A stretch of DNA of 64,000 bases, taken from positions 434,001 to 498,000 of the forward strand of contig NZ_JACIBC010000004.1 in the NCBI RefSeq assembly GCF_014195095.1, in the 5' to 3' direction. Under the pieces are notes generated by a model that was given only the letters and a program-made list of their open reading frames with translations, searched no databases and was not told the origin of the DNA. This document shows, piece by piece, positions 27,311 through 36,162 of this stretch (position 1 is its first letter; every line of letters begins with the position of its first letter). The DNA is from Rhizobium sp. BK602 (GTDB taxonomy: Bacteria; Pseudomonadota; Alphaproteobacteria; Rhizobiales; Rhizobiaceae). Both the position numbers and the translations under genes were made by a program.

Positions 27311-28405
27311 ATGAAAATTATGGTTACGCCGTGCGACGGCATCGGGCCGGAAATCACCGCGGCAACGATGGAGGTCCTGCAGGCGACCGACAAAGCCTAT
27401 GGGCTCGGCCTGACATACGACTACGAAGATACCGGTTTCACCAGCCTCGAGAAGTGCGGAACGACCTTGCGGGACGAGGTCCTGGAGCGTGCCCGTGGTT
27501 ACGACGGCATCATTCTCGGCCCGCAGTCGCACATGGACTATCCGGCGCGTGACAAGGGCGGCGTCAATGTTTCCGCCGGTTTCCGCGTCAAGCTGGACCT
27601 TTATGCCAATGTTCGTCCGGCTCGCTCGCGCGACTTTCTCAACAACGCCAAGAAAATGGATCTCGTGATCATGCGCGAGGCGACCGAAGGATTCTATCCG
27701 GACCGCAACATGGTTGCCGGCACGGGCGAATTCATGCCGACGCCGGATGTCGCGCTTTCGGTGCGCAAGATCACGGCGCAAGCCTGCGAACGCATCGCTC
27801 GTCAGGCCTTCATCCTGGCGATGAAGCGAGACAAGCGCGTCACCGCGGTCCACAAGGCCAATAACTTCATCCTGACGGACGGCCTGTTCATGAAGCAGGT
27901 CCGCAAGGTCGCGGAGGAGTTTCCCGAGGTCAAGCTCAACGATTTCATCATCGACGCGATGGCCGCGCATCTGGTGCGCGATCCCTCCCGCTTCGACGTG
28001 ATCGTGACCACGAATTTTTATGCCGATATTCTTTCCGATCTCGCCAGCGAACTGTCGGGCAGCCTCGGTCTTGCCGGTTCGATCAACGCAAATGCCGAGC
28101 TCGGCCTCGTCTGCGCGCAGGCGCAGCATGGATCGGCGCCGGACATCCAGAACAAGAACATCGCCAACCCGACCTCGCTGATCCTGTCCGTTGGCATGAT
28201 GCTGAGCTGGCTTGGCGAACAGCGCAAGCTTGCCAATTTCGAGGCTGCCGGCGCCGAGATCGAACGGGCTGTCGATGAAGTCCTGGCAAATCCGGCCAGC
28301 CGCACGCGCGATCTCGGCGGCAATGTCAATACCGATGCTTTCGGCACGCTGGTCGCTCAGGCGATCCGCAACGACGGCGGCGCGAAAAAAGCCGCGAACG
28401 CATAG
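27311..28405 (+). CDS. Isocitrate/isopropylmalate dehydrogenase family protein (tartrate dehydrogenase-like)
   Basis: NAD(P)-dependent decarboxylating dehydrogenase of beta-hydroxyacids. The 364-residue product begins KIMVTPCDGIGPEITAATME and contains KLDLYANVRPAR (substrate-binding Arg), DLVIMREATEGFYP, VTAVHKANNFILTDGLF (catalytic Lys), the metal-binding Asp stretch VIVTTNFYADILSDLASEL, and the nucleotide-loop region GSAPDIQNKNIANPTSLIL. Start chosen at 27311 with GGGAG upstream. The exact substrate (3-isopropylmalate, isocitrate, tartrate or another malate) cannot be read from the motifs. It precedes an ABC transporter operon in the same direction, in an organic-acid cluster, favouring a catabolic role. 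Confidence 0.87.
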   Translation: MKIMVTPCDGIGPEITAATMEVLQATDKAYGLGLTYDYEDTGFTSLEKCGTTLRDEVLERARGYDGIILGPQSHMDYPARDKGGVNVSAGFRVKLDLYANVRPARSRDFLNNAKKMDLVIMREATEGFYPDRNMVAGTGEFMPTPDVALSVRKITAQACERIARQAFILAMKRDKRVTAVHKANNFILTDGLFMKQVRKVAEEFPEVKLNDFIIDAMAAHLVRDPSRFDVIVTTNFYADILSDLASELSGSLGLAGSINANAELGLVCAQAQHGSAPDIQNKNIANPTSLILSVGMMLSWLGEQRKLANFEAAGAEIERAVDEVLANPASRTRDLGGNVNTDAFGTLVAQAIRNDGGAKKAANA

Positions 28406-28420
28406 CGCGGATTGGATTTT

Positions 28421-28470
28421 TGGCTTCCGGAAGCCAGTCAAGCCTTTGCGAGGGCACGCGGTGTGCCCTC
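28421..28470 (+). repeat. Two adjacent inverted repeats between the dehydrogenase and binding-protein genes
   Basis: TGGCTTCCGGAAGCCA (28421-28436) is a perfect 16-bp palindrome. GAGGGCAC and GTGCCCTC (28450-28457 and 28463-28470) form an 8-bp stem with a 5-base loop. They could terminate or process the transcript after the dehydrogenase gene. Neither is followed by a T-run. Confidence 0.5.
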
Positions 28471-28526
28471 CAAACCGTCGCCCGGGGGAGACAGGTGTTC
28501 GGGCGCATTCTTGGGAGAAGACAATC

Positions 28527-29627
28527 ATGAAGAACTATATGTCCCCAAAGGGGATCGCGATTACGGCTGCATTCATCTCGCTCCTGACATCGGTAGCGAT
28601 GGCGCAGGACGTTCCCGCCGGTTATCCGGCGGATTACGCCTCCGTCATCGCGGCGGCGAAGAAGGAAGGAACCGTTTCGGTCTATACATCGACCGACGCC
28701 GCGCAGTCGCAAAAGCTGCAGGACGCCTTCAGCAAGAAATACGGCATCAAGATCGCCTACAACGACCTCGGCACCAACGGCGCCTACAATCAGGTCATCT
28801 CCGAGGCCGCCGCTGGACAGACCACCGCCGACGTCGTCTGGAGTTCGGCAATGGACCTGCAGATGACCCTGGTGCAGGACGGATATGCGGGCGACTATGC
28901 CTCGCCGGAAGCCGGCAAGCTTCCCGCCTGGGCCGACTATAAGAATATCCTCTACGCCACGACGGTCGAGCCGATCGGCGTGATCTACAACACCAAGGCG
29001 CTGACGGAAGACAAGCTTCCGAAGACTTATGGTGGCATGATCACCTTCCTGAAGGACAACAAATCCACGCTTCAGGGCAAGGTCGCCACCTTCGATCCGG
29101 AAAAGAGCGGCTCCGGCTTCCTTCACCATTCGAACGATGCCAGGAACCGCAAGGACTTCTGGGATCTCGCCAAGGCGATGGGCGACGACGGCGCGAAGAT
29201 CTATTCCAGCTCCGGCGGCATGAAGGAAACCGTCGTTTCCGGCGAAAACGTCATCGCGATCAACATCATCGGCTCCTATGCGCTCGACTGGGTCAAGGAA
29301 AGCCCAAACCTCGGCGTGCATTTCGCCACCGACTATACGCCGGCCTTCTCGCGTCTCGTCCTGAAGACCAAGGATGCGCCGCATCCGAACGCCGCCAAGC
29401 TCTTCATCGATTTCATGCTGTCGGCTGAAGGCCAGTCGCTGCTGTCGGTAAGTGGTCTTCCGTCGGTGCGCGACGACGTCACCAGCGGACTGAACGTCAA
29501 GACGCTGAACGAGCGTGTCGGCGGCGGGCTTAAGCCGATCGCCGTGGACGAGGGCGTCTTGGAATACATGGACCAGACGAAACGTGTCCAGTTCCTCAAC
29601 GATTGGAAAGCTGCGCTCGGCCGCTGA
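28527..29627 (+). CDS. ABC transporter substrate-binding protein, iron(III)/2-aminoethylphosphonate-type
   Basis: A 366-residue periplasmic receptor. The signal peptide is KGIAITAAFISLLTSVAMAQ. The mature protein starts DVPAGYPADYASVIAAAKKE and carries GTVSVYTSTDAAQSQKL, QVISEAAAGQTTADVVWSS, EPIGVIYNTKAL and the C-terminal FIDFMLSAEGQSLLSVSGLP, typical of the FbpA-like extracellular solute-binding family 1. This family also serves organic and phosphonate ligands, so iron is only one possibility. It is followed by an intercistronic stem-loop, a two-domain permease and an ATPase. Confidence 0.9.
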   Translation: MKNYMSPKGIAITAAFISLLTSVAMAQDVPAGYPADYASVIAAAKKEGTVSVYTSTDAAQSQKLQDAFSKKYGIKIAYNDLGTNGAYNQVISEAAAGQTTADVVWSSAMDLQMTLVQDGYAGDYASPEAGKLPAWADYKNILYATTVEPIGVIYNTKALTEDKLPKTYGGMITFLKDNKSTLQGKVATFDPEKSGSGFLHHSNDARNRKDFWDLAKAMGDDGAKIYSSSGGMKETVVSGENVIAINIIGSYALDWVKESPNLGVHFATDYTPAFSRLVLKTKDAPHPNAAKLFIDFMLSAEGQSLLSVSGLPSVRDDVTSGLNVKTLNERVGGGLKPIAVDEGVLEYMDQTKRVQFLNDWKAALGR

Positions 29628-29635
29628 AGATCAAT

Positions 29636-29662
29636 GGCCGCGGCGCATGCAGCGCCGCGGCC
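29636..29662 (+). repeat. Intercistronic stem-loop after the binding-protein gene
   Basis: GGCCGCGGCGC and GCGCCGCGGCC form perfect 11-bp arms around ATGCA, 8 bases after the stop codon. A GC-rich stem without a T-run between receptor and permease genes typically stabilises the upstream mRNA and lets the receptor be made in excess. Confidence 0.75.
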
Positions 29663-29684
29663 TTTCAGATGAACTTGCGAGGCA

Positions 29685-31396
29685 ATGATGTCCACACACG
29701 CACAGGCTTCGAGTGCTGCTGCCGTCACGGCAAGGAAAGCGCCGGCCGAAACAAACTATCCGCCGAAAATGCCACGGGTGGGCAATGCGAACGCCTACCG
29801 TGTCATCGTGATCACGCTGCTCGCGATCGCCGTTCTCGCGCCCGCTTCGGCCTGGATGCCTATCGCTACGTCTTCAGCGACAAGAACTTCTATCGCGCCC
29901 TCGGGACGACCGCGGTCTTCTCGCTCGGCATGGTCGCCATCGCGGTTCCGCTCGGCGGCATCCTGGCATTCCTGATCACGAGAACCGATATCCGCTTCAA
30001 GCGGCTGCTCGAAATCCTCGTGCTCGTGCCGATGTTCATTTCGTCGATCGTGCTGGCCTTCGGCTACACGGTCTCCGTCGGGCCGACTGGCTTCCTGTCG
30101 CTGTTCGTCCGCGATCTCATCGGCTTTGTTCCGTGGAACATCTACAGTCTGTGGGGAATGATTCTGATCGCCGGCCTCAGCCATGTGCCGAATGTCTATC
30201 TCTACGTCTCGGCGGCAATGCGCAATCTTCCCTCCGACCTGGAGGAAGCCGCCCGGACGACCGGAGCCTCGGTCTGGCGCGTATCGCGCGACGTCACGCT
30301 TCCCATGGTCCTGCCGTCGCTGATCTTCGCAGCCGCGCTCAACATCCTGCTTGGCTTCGAAACCTTCGGCATTCCGCTCGTCCTCGGCGATCCGAACGGC
30401 ATCATGGTGCTGACGACCTATATCTACAAGCTGACAACACTGTTCGGCACGCCGACCTATCAACTGATGGCCGTGGTTGCGGTGGTACTGGTGCTCATCA
30501 CCCTGCCGCTGGTCTGGATTCAGCGCCGGCTGCTGCGCAATGCCCGCCGTTATGCCGCGCTCGGCGGTAAGGGTGCACGCGTCGCCACGCTGAAGCTCGG
30601 CGCCGGCGGCCAGACGATCGCGCTGTCGATCATCGGCTTCTGGCTCTTCGTGTCCGTCGCGCTTCCGATCGGCGGCATCCTGGTGCGCGCCTTCGTCGAC
30701 GCATGGGGCGAAGGCGTCAATCTCCTTGACCATCTGACGACGGCGAATTTTGCTCATCTTCTCGACGTTCCGGCCCTTCAGAACGGCATCATCAATACGA
30801 TCCTGCTCTCGGTCATCGGCGGCGCGGTCGCGGTCGGCATCTATCTGCTCGTCGGCCTTGCCGGTCACCGCAACTGGGGGATGTCGAACACCGTGCTCGA
30901 CTATATCGTCCTGCTTCCAAGAGCGCTGCCCGGTCTGGTCGTCGGTCTTGCCTTCTTCTGGGTGTTCTTGTTCGTGCCGTTCCTGACGCCGCTTCGCCCG
31001 ACGCTGGTCAGCTTGTTCGTCGCCTATGTCGTGGTCGGCCTCTCCTATGGCCTGCGTCTGCTGCAAGGCACGCTGCTGCAGGTGGCGCCGGAGCTCGAGG
31101 AGTCGGCCCGGACCACGGGTGCGACGATCGGGCGGACCTGGAGAGATGTGGTCATTCCGATTGTCCGACCGGGGCTTGCCGGCGCATGGGCGCTGATCAT
31201 GATCATCTTCCTGCGCGAATATGCGACAGGCGTCTATCTCATGGGTGCAGGCACCGAAGTCATCGGCTCGCTGATGGTCTCGCTGCTGCAAACCGGCGCG
31301 ATGAACACCATCGCCGCGCTCTCCCTCATCAGTATCGTTCTTACGGGTGCGGGCCTCGCGCTTGCCCTTAGACTTGGAGCCAAAATCCATGACTGA
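29685..31396 (+). CDS. ABC transporter permease, two-domain iron(III)-type, apparently frameshifted near its N-terminus
   Basis: Inner-membrane permease with two homologous halves, each with an EAA loop: LEEAARTTGASVWRVSRDV and LEESARTTGATIGRTWRDV. The body (RFGLDAYRYVFSDKNFYRAL onward) is open from 29843 to the stop. The natural N-terminus (MSTHAQASS, then VIVITLLAIAVLAP, first membrane helix) lies in a different frame that starts at 29685/29688 and leaves register at about 29842. Relatives have roughly 15-20 more residues between these two parts, so a small out-of-frame deletion is more likely than a one-base error. The in-frame extension to 29603 is antisense-like and not a credible N-terminus. 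Unless a downstream start is used, the gene may be inactive. Confidence 0.75.
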
Positions 31397-32465
31397 ACTC
31401 GTCGTCAACAATGTCCAGAAATGGCTGGGTGGCCTGCAGATCCTCAAAGGCGCGTCCTTCTCCGCCGAGCGCGGCAGCATCGTGGCTCTGCTCGGCGCGT
31501 CCGGCAGCGGAAAGACCACCCTCCTGCGCTGCGTCGCCGGCCTCGAACAGCCGGAAATCGGCACCATCGTCATCGGCGGCAAGACCGTTCTCGACGGCGA
31601 CAAGAAGCTTGCCTTGCCGCCCGAGCAGCGCAATATCGGCCTGGTCTTCCAGTCCTACGCGCTCTGGCCGCACCGCACTGTCAAGGAGAATGTCGGCTAC
31701 GGCCTCAAGCTTCGCGGCGTCAATGCGACGGATATCGGCAATCGCGTGCAGGCGATCCTCGAGCGCATGGGGCTCGGCCACCTTGCCGAGCGCTATCCCT
31801 CACAGCTTTCCGGCGGCCAACAGCAGCGCGTCGCCATCTGCCGCGCCCTGATCTACGAGCCGCGCGTCCTGCTTCTGGATGAACCGCTTTCGAACCTCGA
31901 CGCCAAGCTCAGGGAAGAGGCACGCTACTGGATACGCAAACTGATCCTCGATCTGGAGATCTGCGCGATCCTCGTCACCCACGACCAGAGCGAAGCCCTT
32001 GCGGCTGCCGACAACATTCTTCTGCTGCAGGACGGCCGCATCGTCCAGCAGGGCGGGCCGCAGGAGATCTATTCCAACCCGAACAGCTTCTATTCGGCCG
32101 ATTTCCTTGGCGCGAACAACATCGTCAAGGGCAAGGTCCAGACTGTCGACGGCAAGGCGGCGATCATCGGCGGCAGCGGCTGGTCGCTGAGCGGTACCGT
32201 CCGCGAGGCCGCCGGCCTCGGTCCGGCGCAGGAGGCGCGGGCAGTCATCCGCGTCGAGCAGATCAAGGTCACGGACGCTCCCGCGAATGACGGGATCGAA
32301 ATGGACCTCGATGACAGCATCTATCTGGGCGACCGCTGGGAATACCGCCTGCGTCGCGGGGATTTTGTGGCTAAGGCGCACGGAACGAAACAGATGCCGA
32401 CGGGCAAGGTGTGGGCACAGATCCCGTCCGAAAGCGTCTGGGTTTTCGCCGGCGCGCAGAAATAG
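31389..32465 (+). CDS. ABC transporter ATP-binding protein, iron(III)/polyamine-type
   Basis: A 358-residue ATPase of the MalK/FbpC class. Walker A is LLGASGSGKTTLLRCVAGLE, the Q-loop GLVFQSYALWPH, the signature LSGGQQQRVAICRAL, Walker B VLLLDEPLSNLDAKLREEAR, and the H-loop ILVTHDQSEALA. A C-terminal TOBE-like regulatory domain (about residues 240-358) includes ADFLGANNIVKGKV. The start overlaps the permease stop by 8 bases. With the preceding permease and receptor it forms one importer. Confidence 0.93.
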   Translation: MTELVVNNVQKWLGGLQILKGASFSAERGSIVALLGASGSGKTTLLRCVAGLEQPEIGTIVIGGKTVLDGDKKLALPPEQRNIGLVFQSYALWPHRTVKENVGYGLKLRGVNATDIGNRVQAILERMGLGHLAERYPSQLSGGQQQRVAICRALIYEPRVLLLDEPLSNLDAKLREEARYWIRKLILDLEICAILVTHDQSEALAAADNILLLQDGRIVQQGGPQEIYSNPNSFYSADFLGANNIVKGKVQTVDGKAAIIGGSGWSLSGTVREAAGLGPAQEARAVIRVEQIKVTDAPANDGIEMDLDDSIYLGDRWEYRLRRGDFVAKAHGTKQMPTGKVWAQIPSESVWVFAGAQK

Positions 32466-32476
32466 GCCACATCAAA

Positions 32477-32507
32477 GGCGGCCGCCCCTCCTCCCGGGGC
32501 GGCCGCC
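32477..32507 (+). repeat. Strong GC stem-loop after the ABC ATPase gene
   Basis: GGCGGCCGCCCC and GGGGCGGCCGCC are perfect 12-bp arms with a 7-base loop, 12 bases after the stop codon. There is no T-run, so it may act as a Rho-associated terminator or RNA-stability element separating transporter expression from the downstream enzymes. Confidence 0.7.
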
Positions 32508-32558
32508 GATCCGCCAGAAAAGCCCAGAGATCACAAGCCCAAGAAATCAGAGGTCATC

Positions 32559-33218
32559 ATGCCAGCCGCTCCCCGCATCGCGCTCATTCACGCGACCCCC
32601 ATTGCCATGGAGCCGATCCACGCTTGTTTCGTGTCGGCATGGCCCGAAGCGGAGACGGTCAACATATTGGAGGACAGCCTTTCGCCCGACCGGGCAAAGG
32701 TTCCGGAACTGACCGAAGCCCTGACGAACCGGATCGCGGCGCTCGCCGCCTATGCCGTCCAGAGCGGTAGCGATGCGGTGCTGTTTACCTGTTCCGCCTT
32801 CGGAGAAGCAATCGAGAAAGCGGCTGCCGAACTTCCCGTTCCCGTCCTGAAGCCGAATGAAGCAATGTTCGAAGCCGCGATCGCCCAGGGCGGGCGCACC
32901 GCAATGCTCTATACATTTCCGCCTGCGCGGGGCGGCATGGAGGCGGAATTCCATGAGGAGGCTGCGCGGCTGCAGCCCTCAGCCACGATCAAGAGCTTTC
33001 TGGTCGATGGCGCCATCGAGGCGGTCCGCAGCGGGGATGTGGAAACCCACAACCGGCTGGTCGCCAATGCCGCCTCCCGGCTGCGCGGTTTCGACGCGAT
33101 CATGCTCGCCCATTTCTCGACAGCGCGCGCGTTGGAGTCGGTGCGGGCCGTAACCCAAATTCCCGTGTTCAGCAGCCCGGATGCCGCCGTCGCGAAGTTG
33201 CGGAAGATTCTGGCGTAG
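32559..33218 (+). CDS. Aspartate/glutamate racemase-family protein
   Basis: A 219-residue cytoplasmic enzyme of the Asp/Glu/hydantoin racemase superfamily. The first catalytic cysteine is clear (SDAVLFTCSAFGEAI). The region where racemases carry the second catalytic cysteine reads DAIMLAHFSTARALESV, with no Cys. Loss of one cysteine argues against classical two-base racemisation and for a decarboxylase, isomerase or lyase variant of the fold, as in arylmalonate decarboxylase (one Cys). It is preceded by AAATCAGAGGTCATC and followed closely by an amidohydrolase gene. Confidence 0.82.
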   Translation: MPAAPRIALIHATPIAMEPIHACFVSAWPEAETVNILEDSLSPDRAKVPELTEALTNRIAALAAYAVQSGSDAVLFTCSAFGEAIEKAAAELPVPVLKPNEAMFEAAIAQGGRTAMLYTFPPARGGMEAEFHEEAARLQPSATIKSFLVDGAIEAVRSGDVETHNRLVANAASRLRGFDAIMLAHFSTARALESVRAVTQIPVFSSPDAAVAKLRKILA

Positions 33219-33254
33219 CGCGAAACGCGGCACCGCATATCGAAGGAGGAGAGG

Positions 33255-34196
33255 ATGTCCAAGATGATCGGAAGACGTAAGTTCGTTGCTGGAGCACTGG
33301 GAGGGGTCGCGGTCCTGTACTCGGGGCTTGATGCCCGCAGCGAGGAGGCTGTGCCGTTTTCGGCTGGTGGCGAGCGGCCGAAGTTCAAGGCGCCGCCCAA
33401 CACCTGCGACGCTCATTTTCACATCTATGATAGCCGCTTTCCGGCCGCACCGAATGCCAGCCTCATCCCGCCCGACGCATCGCTGGAGGCCTATTCGAAG
33501 CTCCGCGACCGGCTGGGGTTCGAACGCAGCGTCATCGTGTTACCCTCGACCTACGGCACCGACAATTCAAGCATGCTGTCCGCCCTCGGCACGCTCGGCG
33601 CGAGAGCGAGGGGGATTGCCGTGGTCGATACCTCGGTGACCGATGAGACGCTGAAGCAATTGGACAAGGCGGGCGTTCGCGGCATCCGCTTCAATCTCGG
33701 TCGCGCAGGTGCAACGACCGTCGACATGATCGAACCCTTGTCCCGACGTGTCGCCGGGCTCGGATGGCATATTCAGCTCCACATGCAGGGAGATGATATC
33801 GCCGCCAATGCCGACCTTCTCAAGCGATTGCCGGTGACCATAGTCTTCGATCATCTGGGGCGCATTCCCCAGCCCGCCGGTACCGGGCATCCCGCATTCG
33901 CGCTCATCGTCGCCATGCTGGAGAAGGGAAAAGCCTATGTGAAGCTCTCGAGCATCTACCAGGACACAAAGGTGGGGCCGCCATCCTACGAGGATATGGG
34001 AGTGCTGGCTCGCGCATATCTCAAGACGGCACCAGACAGAGTGTTCTGGGCTTCAGATTGGCCGCACCCGTCACCCGGAAAATTCGGCAAGCCCGACGAT
34101 GCCCTTCTGATGGATCTCTGCGCCCAGTGGGCATCTGACGATGCCATGCGGCAGAAGATTTTCGTCGATAACGCGGCCAAGCTCTACGGCTTCTGA
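33255..34196 (+). CDS. Amidohydrolase family protein (2-pyrone-4,6-dicarboxylate lactonase / galactarolactone-type) with twin-arginine signal
   Basis: A 313-residue TIM-barrel hydrolase of the COG3618 group. Signatures are CDAHFHIYDSRFPAAP (N-terminal HxH), VDMIEPLSRRVAGLGWHIQL, PVTIVFDHLGRIPQP and RVFWASDWPHPSP (final Asp). Characterised relatives hydrolyse or isomerise lactones such as pyrone dicarboxylate or galactarolactone. The N-terminus MIGRRKFVAGALGGVAVLYS looks like a Tat signal, unusual for this group, so a periplasmic lactonase is possible. GGAGGAGAGG precedes the ATG at 33255. It is 24 bases upstream of otnK. Confidence 0.87.
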   Translation: MSKMIGRRKFVAGALGGVAVLYSGLDARSEEAVPFSAGGERPKFKAPPNTCDAHFHIYDSRFPAAPNASLIPPDASLEAYSKLRDRLGFERSVIVLPSTYGTDNSSMLSALGTLGARARGIAVVDTSVTDETLKQLDKAGVRGIRFNLGRAGATTVDMIEPLSRRVAGLGWHIQLHMQGDDIAANADLLKRLPVTIVFDHLGRIPQPAGTGHPAFALIVAMLEKGKAYVKLSSIYQDTKVGPPSYEDMGVLARAYLKTAPDRVFWASDWPHPSPGKFGKPDDALLMDLCAQWASDDAMRQKIFVDNAAKLYGF

Positions 34197-34220
34197 CCCG
34201 GCCGGAAGAAAGGAACTTCA

Positions 34221-35483
34221 ATGCTATTAGGTGTGATTGCCGACGACTTCACGGGTGCAAGCGACATTGCAAATACCATCGCCAAGGGTTTGCAACCTCA
34301 TGGCGGCTTGAGGACGGCGCAATTTCTCGGCATCCCGACGCAGCCGTCGCCACGGGATGTCGAAGCGGGTGTGGTTGCGCTGAAAAGCCGGTCGGTTCCA
34401 GTCGAAGAGGCCGTCGCTCAATCCCTTGCAGCCCTCGACTGGCTGCTTGCTCAAGGTTGCCAGCAGATTGTCTTCAAATATTGCTCGACGTTCGATTCAA
34501 CCAGGGAGGGAAATATCGGGCCGGTCGCAGAAGCGCTTGCCGCGGCTCTTGGAGTGCGTGGCGTCGTCGCATGCCCGGCATTTCCGGGGGCAGGCCGAAC
34601 CGTTTATATGGGACATTTGTTCGTTCAGGATCGCCTTCTGAATGAGTCTGGCCTGCAAAACCATCCGTTGACGCCAATGACCGACCCTGACATCCGCCGT
34701 TGGCTGGGCTATCAAGCCAAATCGCCGGTCGGATTGGTCCCGCACGGTGTCGTCAGGCAGGGAGATTTGGCGATCAGGGCGGCCCTCGCAGCCACCGAGA
34801 ATAGCATGGTCATCGTCGATGCCATCTCGGATGAGGATCTCGTCAACATCGGTTCGGCTGTGCTTGGCCATCGGCTCGTCACCGGAGGATCGGGAATTGC
34901 GCTGGGACTGCCGGCAAACTTCATCAAACGTGGCCTGGCCAAGGGAAATCTCGGTACGACAAATGGCGTCGAAGGTCCCGAGGCGGTCTTGGCGGGCAGT
35001 TGTTCCGGAGCGACGAGAGGTCAGATCGATCTGCACAAGGCAGATCATCCGGCATTTGCCATCGATGTCGACAGGGTCATGAGCGGAGAAACCACGTCGG
35101 AAGATATCGTCGCCTTCATCCGGTCACATCGAGGTAGAGCGCCGCTGGCCTATTCCTCGGCGACACCTGAGGACGTGCGCGACATGCAAGCCAAATATGG
35201 TCGAGACGTCGTTGCGGAAAAGCTCGACGGGTTATTTGCCGAAACCGCCCGAAAACTTGTCACCTCCGGCGTCACTCGTTTGGTGGTAGCAGGTGGCGAA
35301 ACATCGGGCGCCGTGGTATCGGCGTTGGATCTCGGCGCTTTGACCATCGGGCAGGAAATCGATCCCGGAGTGCCTGTTCTGCTTTCTCACGGTGAAAAGC
35401 CCATCGCACTTGCGCTGAAGTCGGGAAATTTCGGCTCACCTGACTTCTTCGTCAAAGCATTGAAGAGGTTGTCTGGTCGATGA
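34221..35483 (+). CDS. otnK: Four-carbon acid sugar kinase (3-oxo-tetronate kinase, OtnK-like)
   Basis: Kinase of the former DUF1537 family that phosphorylates 3-oxo-tetronates (from threonate or erythronate) at C4. The 420-residue protein starts LLGVIADDFTGASDIANTIA, the family's N-terminal signature. It continues with FKYCSTFDSTREGNIGPV, VACPAFPGAGRTVYMGHLFV and, in the C-terminal nucleotide-binding domain, GSCSGATRGQI and RLVVAGGETSGAVVSALDL. It overlaps the otnC-like start by 4 bases. The usual tetronate partners ltnD/otnI are absent nearby. Confidence 0.9.
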   Translation: MLLGVIADDFTGASDIANTIAKGLQPHGGLRTAQFLGIPTQPSPRDVEAGVVALKSRSVPVEEAVAQSLAALDWLLAQGCQQIVFKYCSTFDSTREGNIGPVAEALAAALGVRGVVACPAFPGAGRTVYMGHLFVQDRLLNESGLQNHPLTPMTDPDIRRWLGYQAKSPVGLVPHGVVRQGDLAIRAALAATENSMVIVDAISDEDLVNIGSAVLGHRLVTGGSGIALGLPANFIKRGLAKGNLGTTNGVEGPEAVLAGSCSGATRGQIDLHKADHPAFAIDVDRVMSGETTSEDIVAFIRSHRGRAPLAYSSATPEDVRDMQAKYGRDVVAEKLDGLFAETARKLVTSGVTRLVVAGGETSGAVVSALDLGALTIGQEIDPGVPVLLSHGEKPIALALKSGNFGSPDFFVKALKRLSGR

Positions 35484-36118
35484 GTTCCGAAAGCAAAATC
35501 CGCGAGGATATCGTGCGTCTGTCCCGTTCGCTTTACGAACGAGGTTTTTCCGTAGGATCGGCGGGAAACATCAGCGCGGCCGTGGACGACGGCATATTGA
35601 TGACACCGACGAATTCCTGTCTCGGCTTTTTGGATCCGGCGCAGATAAGCAAGGTCAGCCGCGACGGACGACATATATCCGGCGACAAGCCATCGAAGGA
35701 GATCTTTCTCCATAATGCTTTCTATGAAACGCGACCCGCGACCGGTGCGGTCGTACATTTGCATTCGACATTCGCGACGGCATTGTCCTGCCTAGAGGAC
35801 ACAAACCCGGACGACTGCATTCCGCCTTTGACGCCCTATGTCGTGATGCGTGTCGGGCAGGTGAAGCTGATCCCCTACATTCGACCGGGAGATGAGAAAG
35901 CCGGTCAATTGATTCGCGAACTCGGCGGGCGCTATGCGGCAGTCTTGCTCGAAAATCATGGCCCCGTCGTCACCGGGAAGGACATCTGTTCGGCCGTTTA
36001 CGCCGCGGAAGAACTCGAAGAGACAGCCAAACTGCTTGTGCTGTTGCGTGGCACGCCGGCCAAGCTTCTCAGCGACGCGAATGTGGCGGAGCTGAAGGCT
36101 GCTTTCGCCGCCTATTAA
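35480..36118 (+). CDS. otnC: Class II aldolase (3-oxo-tetronate 4-phosphate decarboxylase, OtnC-like)
   Basis: Metal-dependent aldolase/decarboxylase of 212 residues that converts the phosphorylated product of the preceding kinase to dihydroxyacetone phosphate and CO2 in characterised tetronate pathways. Motifs are FSVGSAGNISAAVDDGILMT, VVHLHSTFATALSCLED (zinc His pair), LIPYIRPGDEKAGQLIREL and VLLENHGPVVTGKDICSAVY. The start overlaps the kinase stop (ATGA), so both proteins are made together. Confidence 0.9.
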   Translation: MSSESKIREDIVRLSRSLYERGFSVGSAGNISAAVDDGILMTPTNSCLGFLDPAQISKVSRDGRHISGDKPSKEIFLHNAFYETRPATGAVVHLHSTFATALSCLEDTNPDDCIPPLTPYVVMRVGQVKLIPYIRPGDEKAGQLIRELGGRYAAVLLENHGPVVTGKDICSAVYAAEELEETAKLLVLLRGTPAKLLSDANVAELKAAFAAY

Positions 36119-36162
36119 TTCGCCGGGACACAGGGCCGGCAGTCTTTTAGATGGAGGATTGG

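Noticed and set aside
27056..28528. A 490-codon reverse frame opposite the dehydrogenase gene
   Set aside because: The + strand carries all catalytic motifs; the reverse frame has none.
29795..31633. A 612-codon reverse frame opposite the ABC permease
   Set aside because: Antisense shadow of the permease; no membrane or domain pattern.
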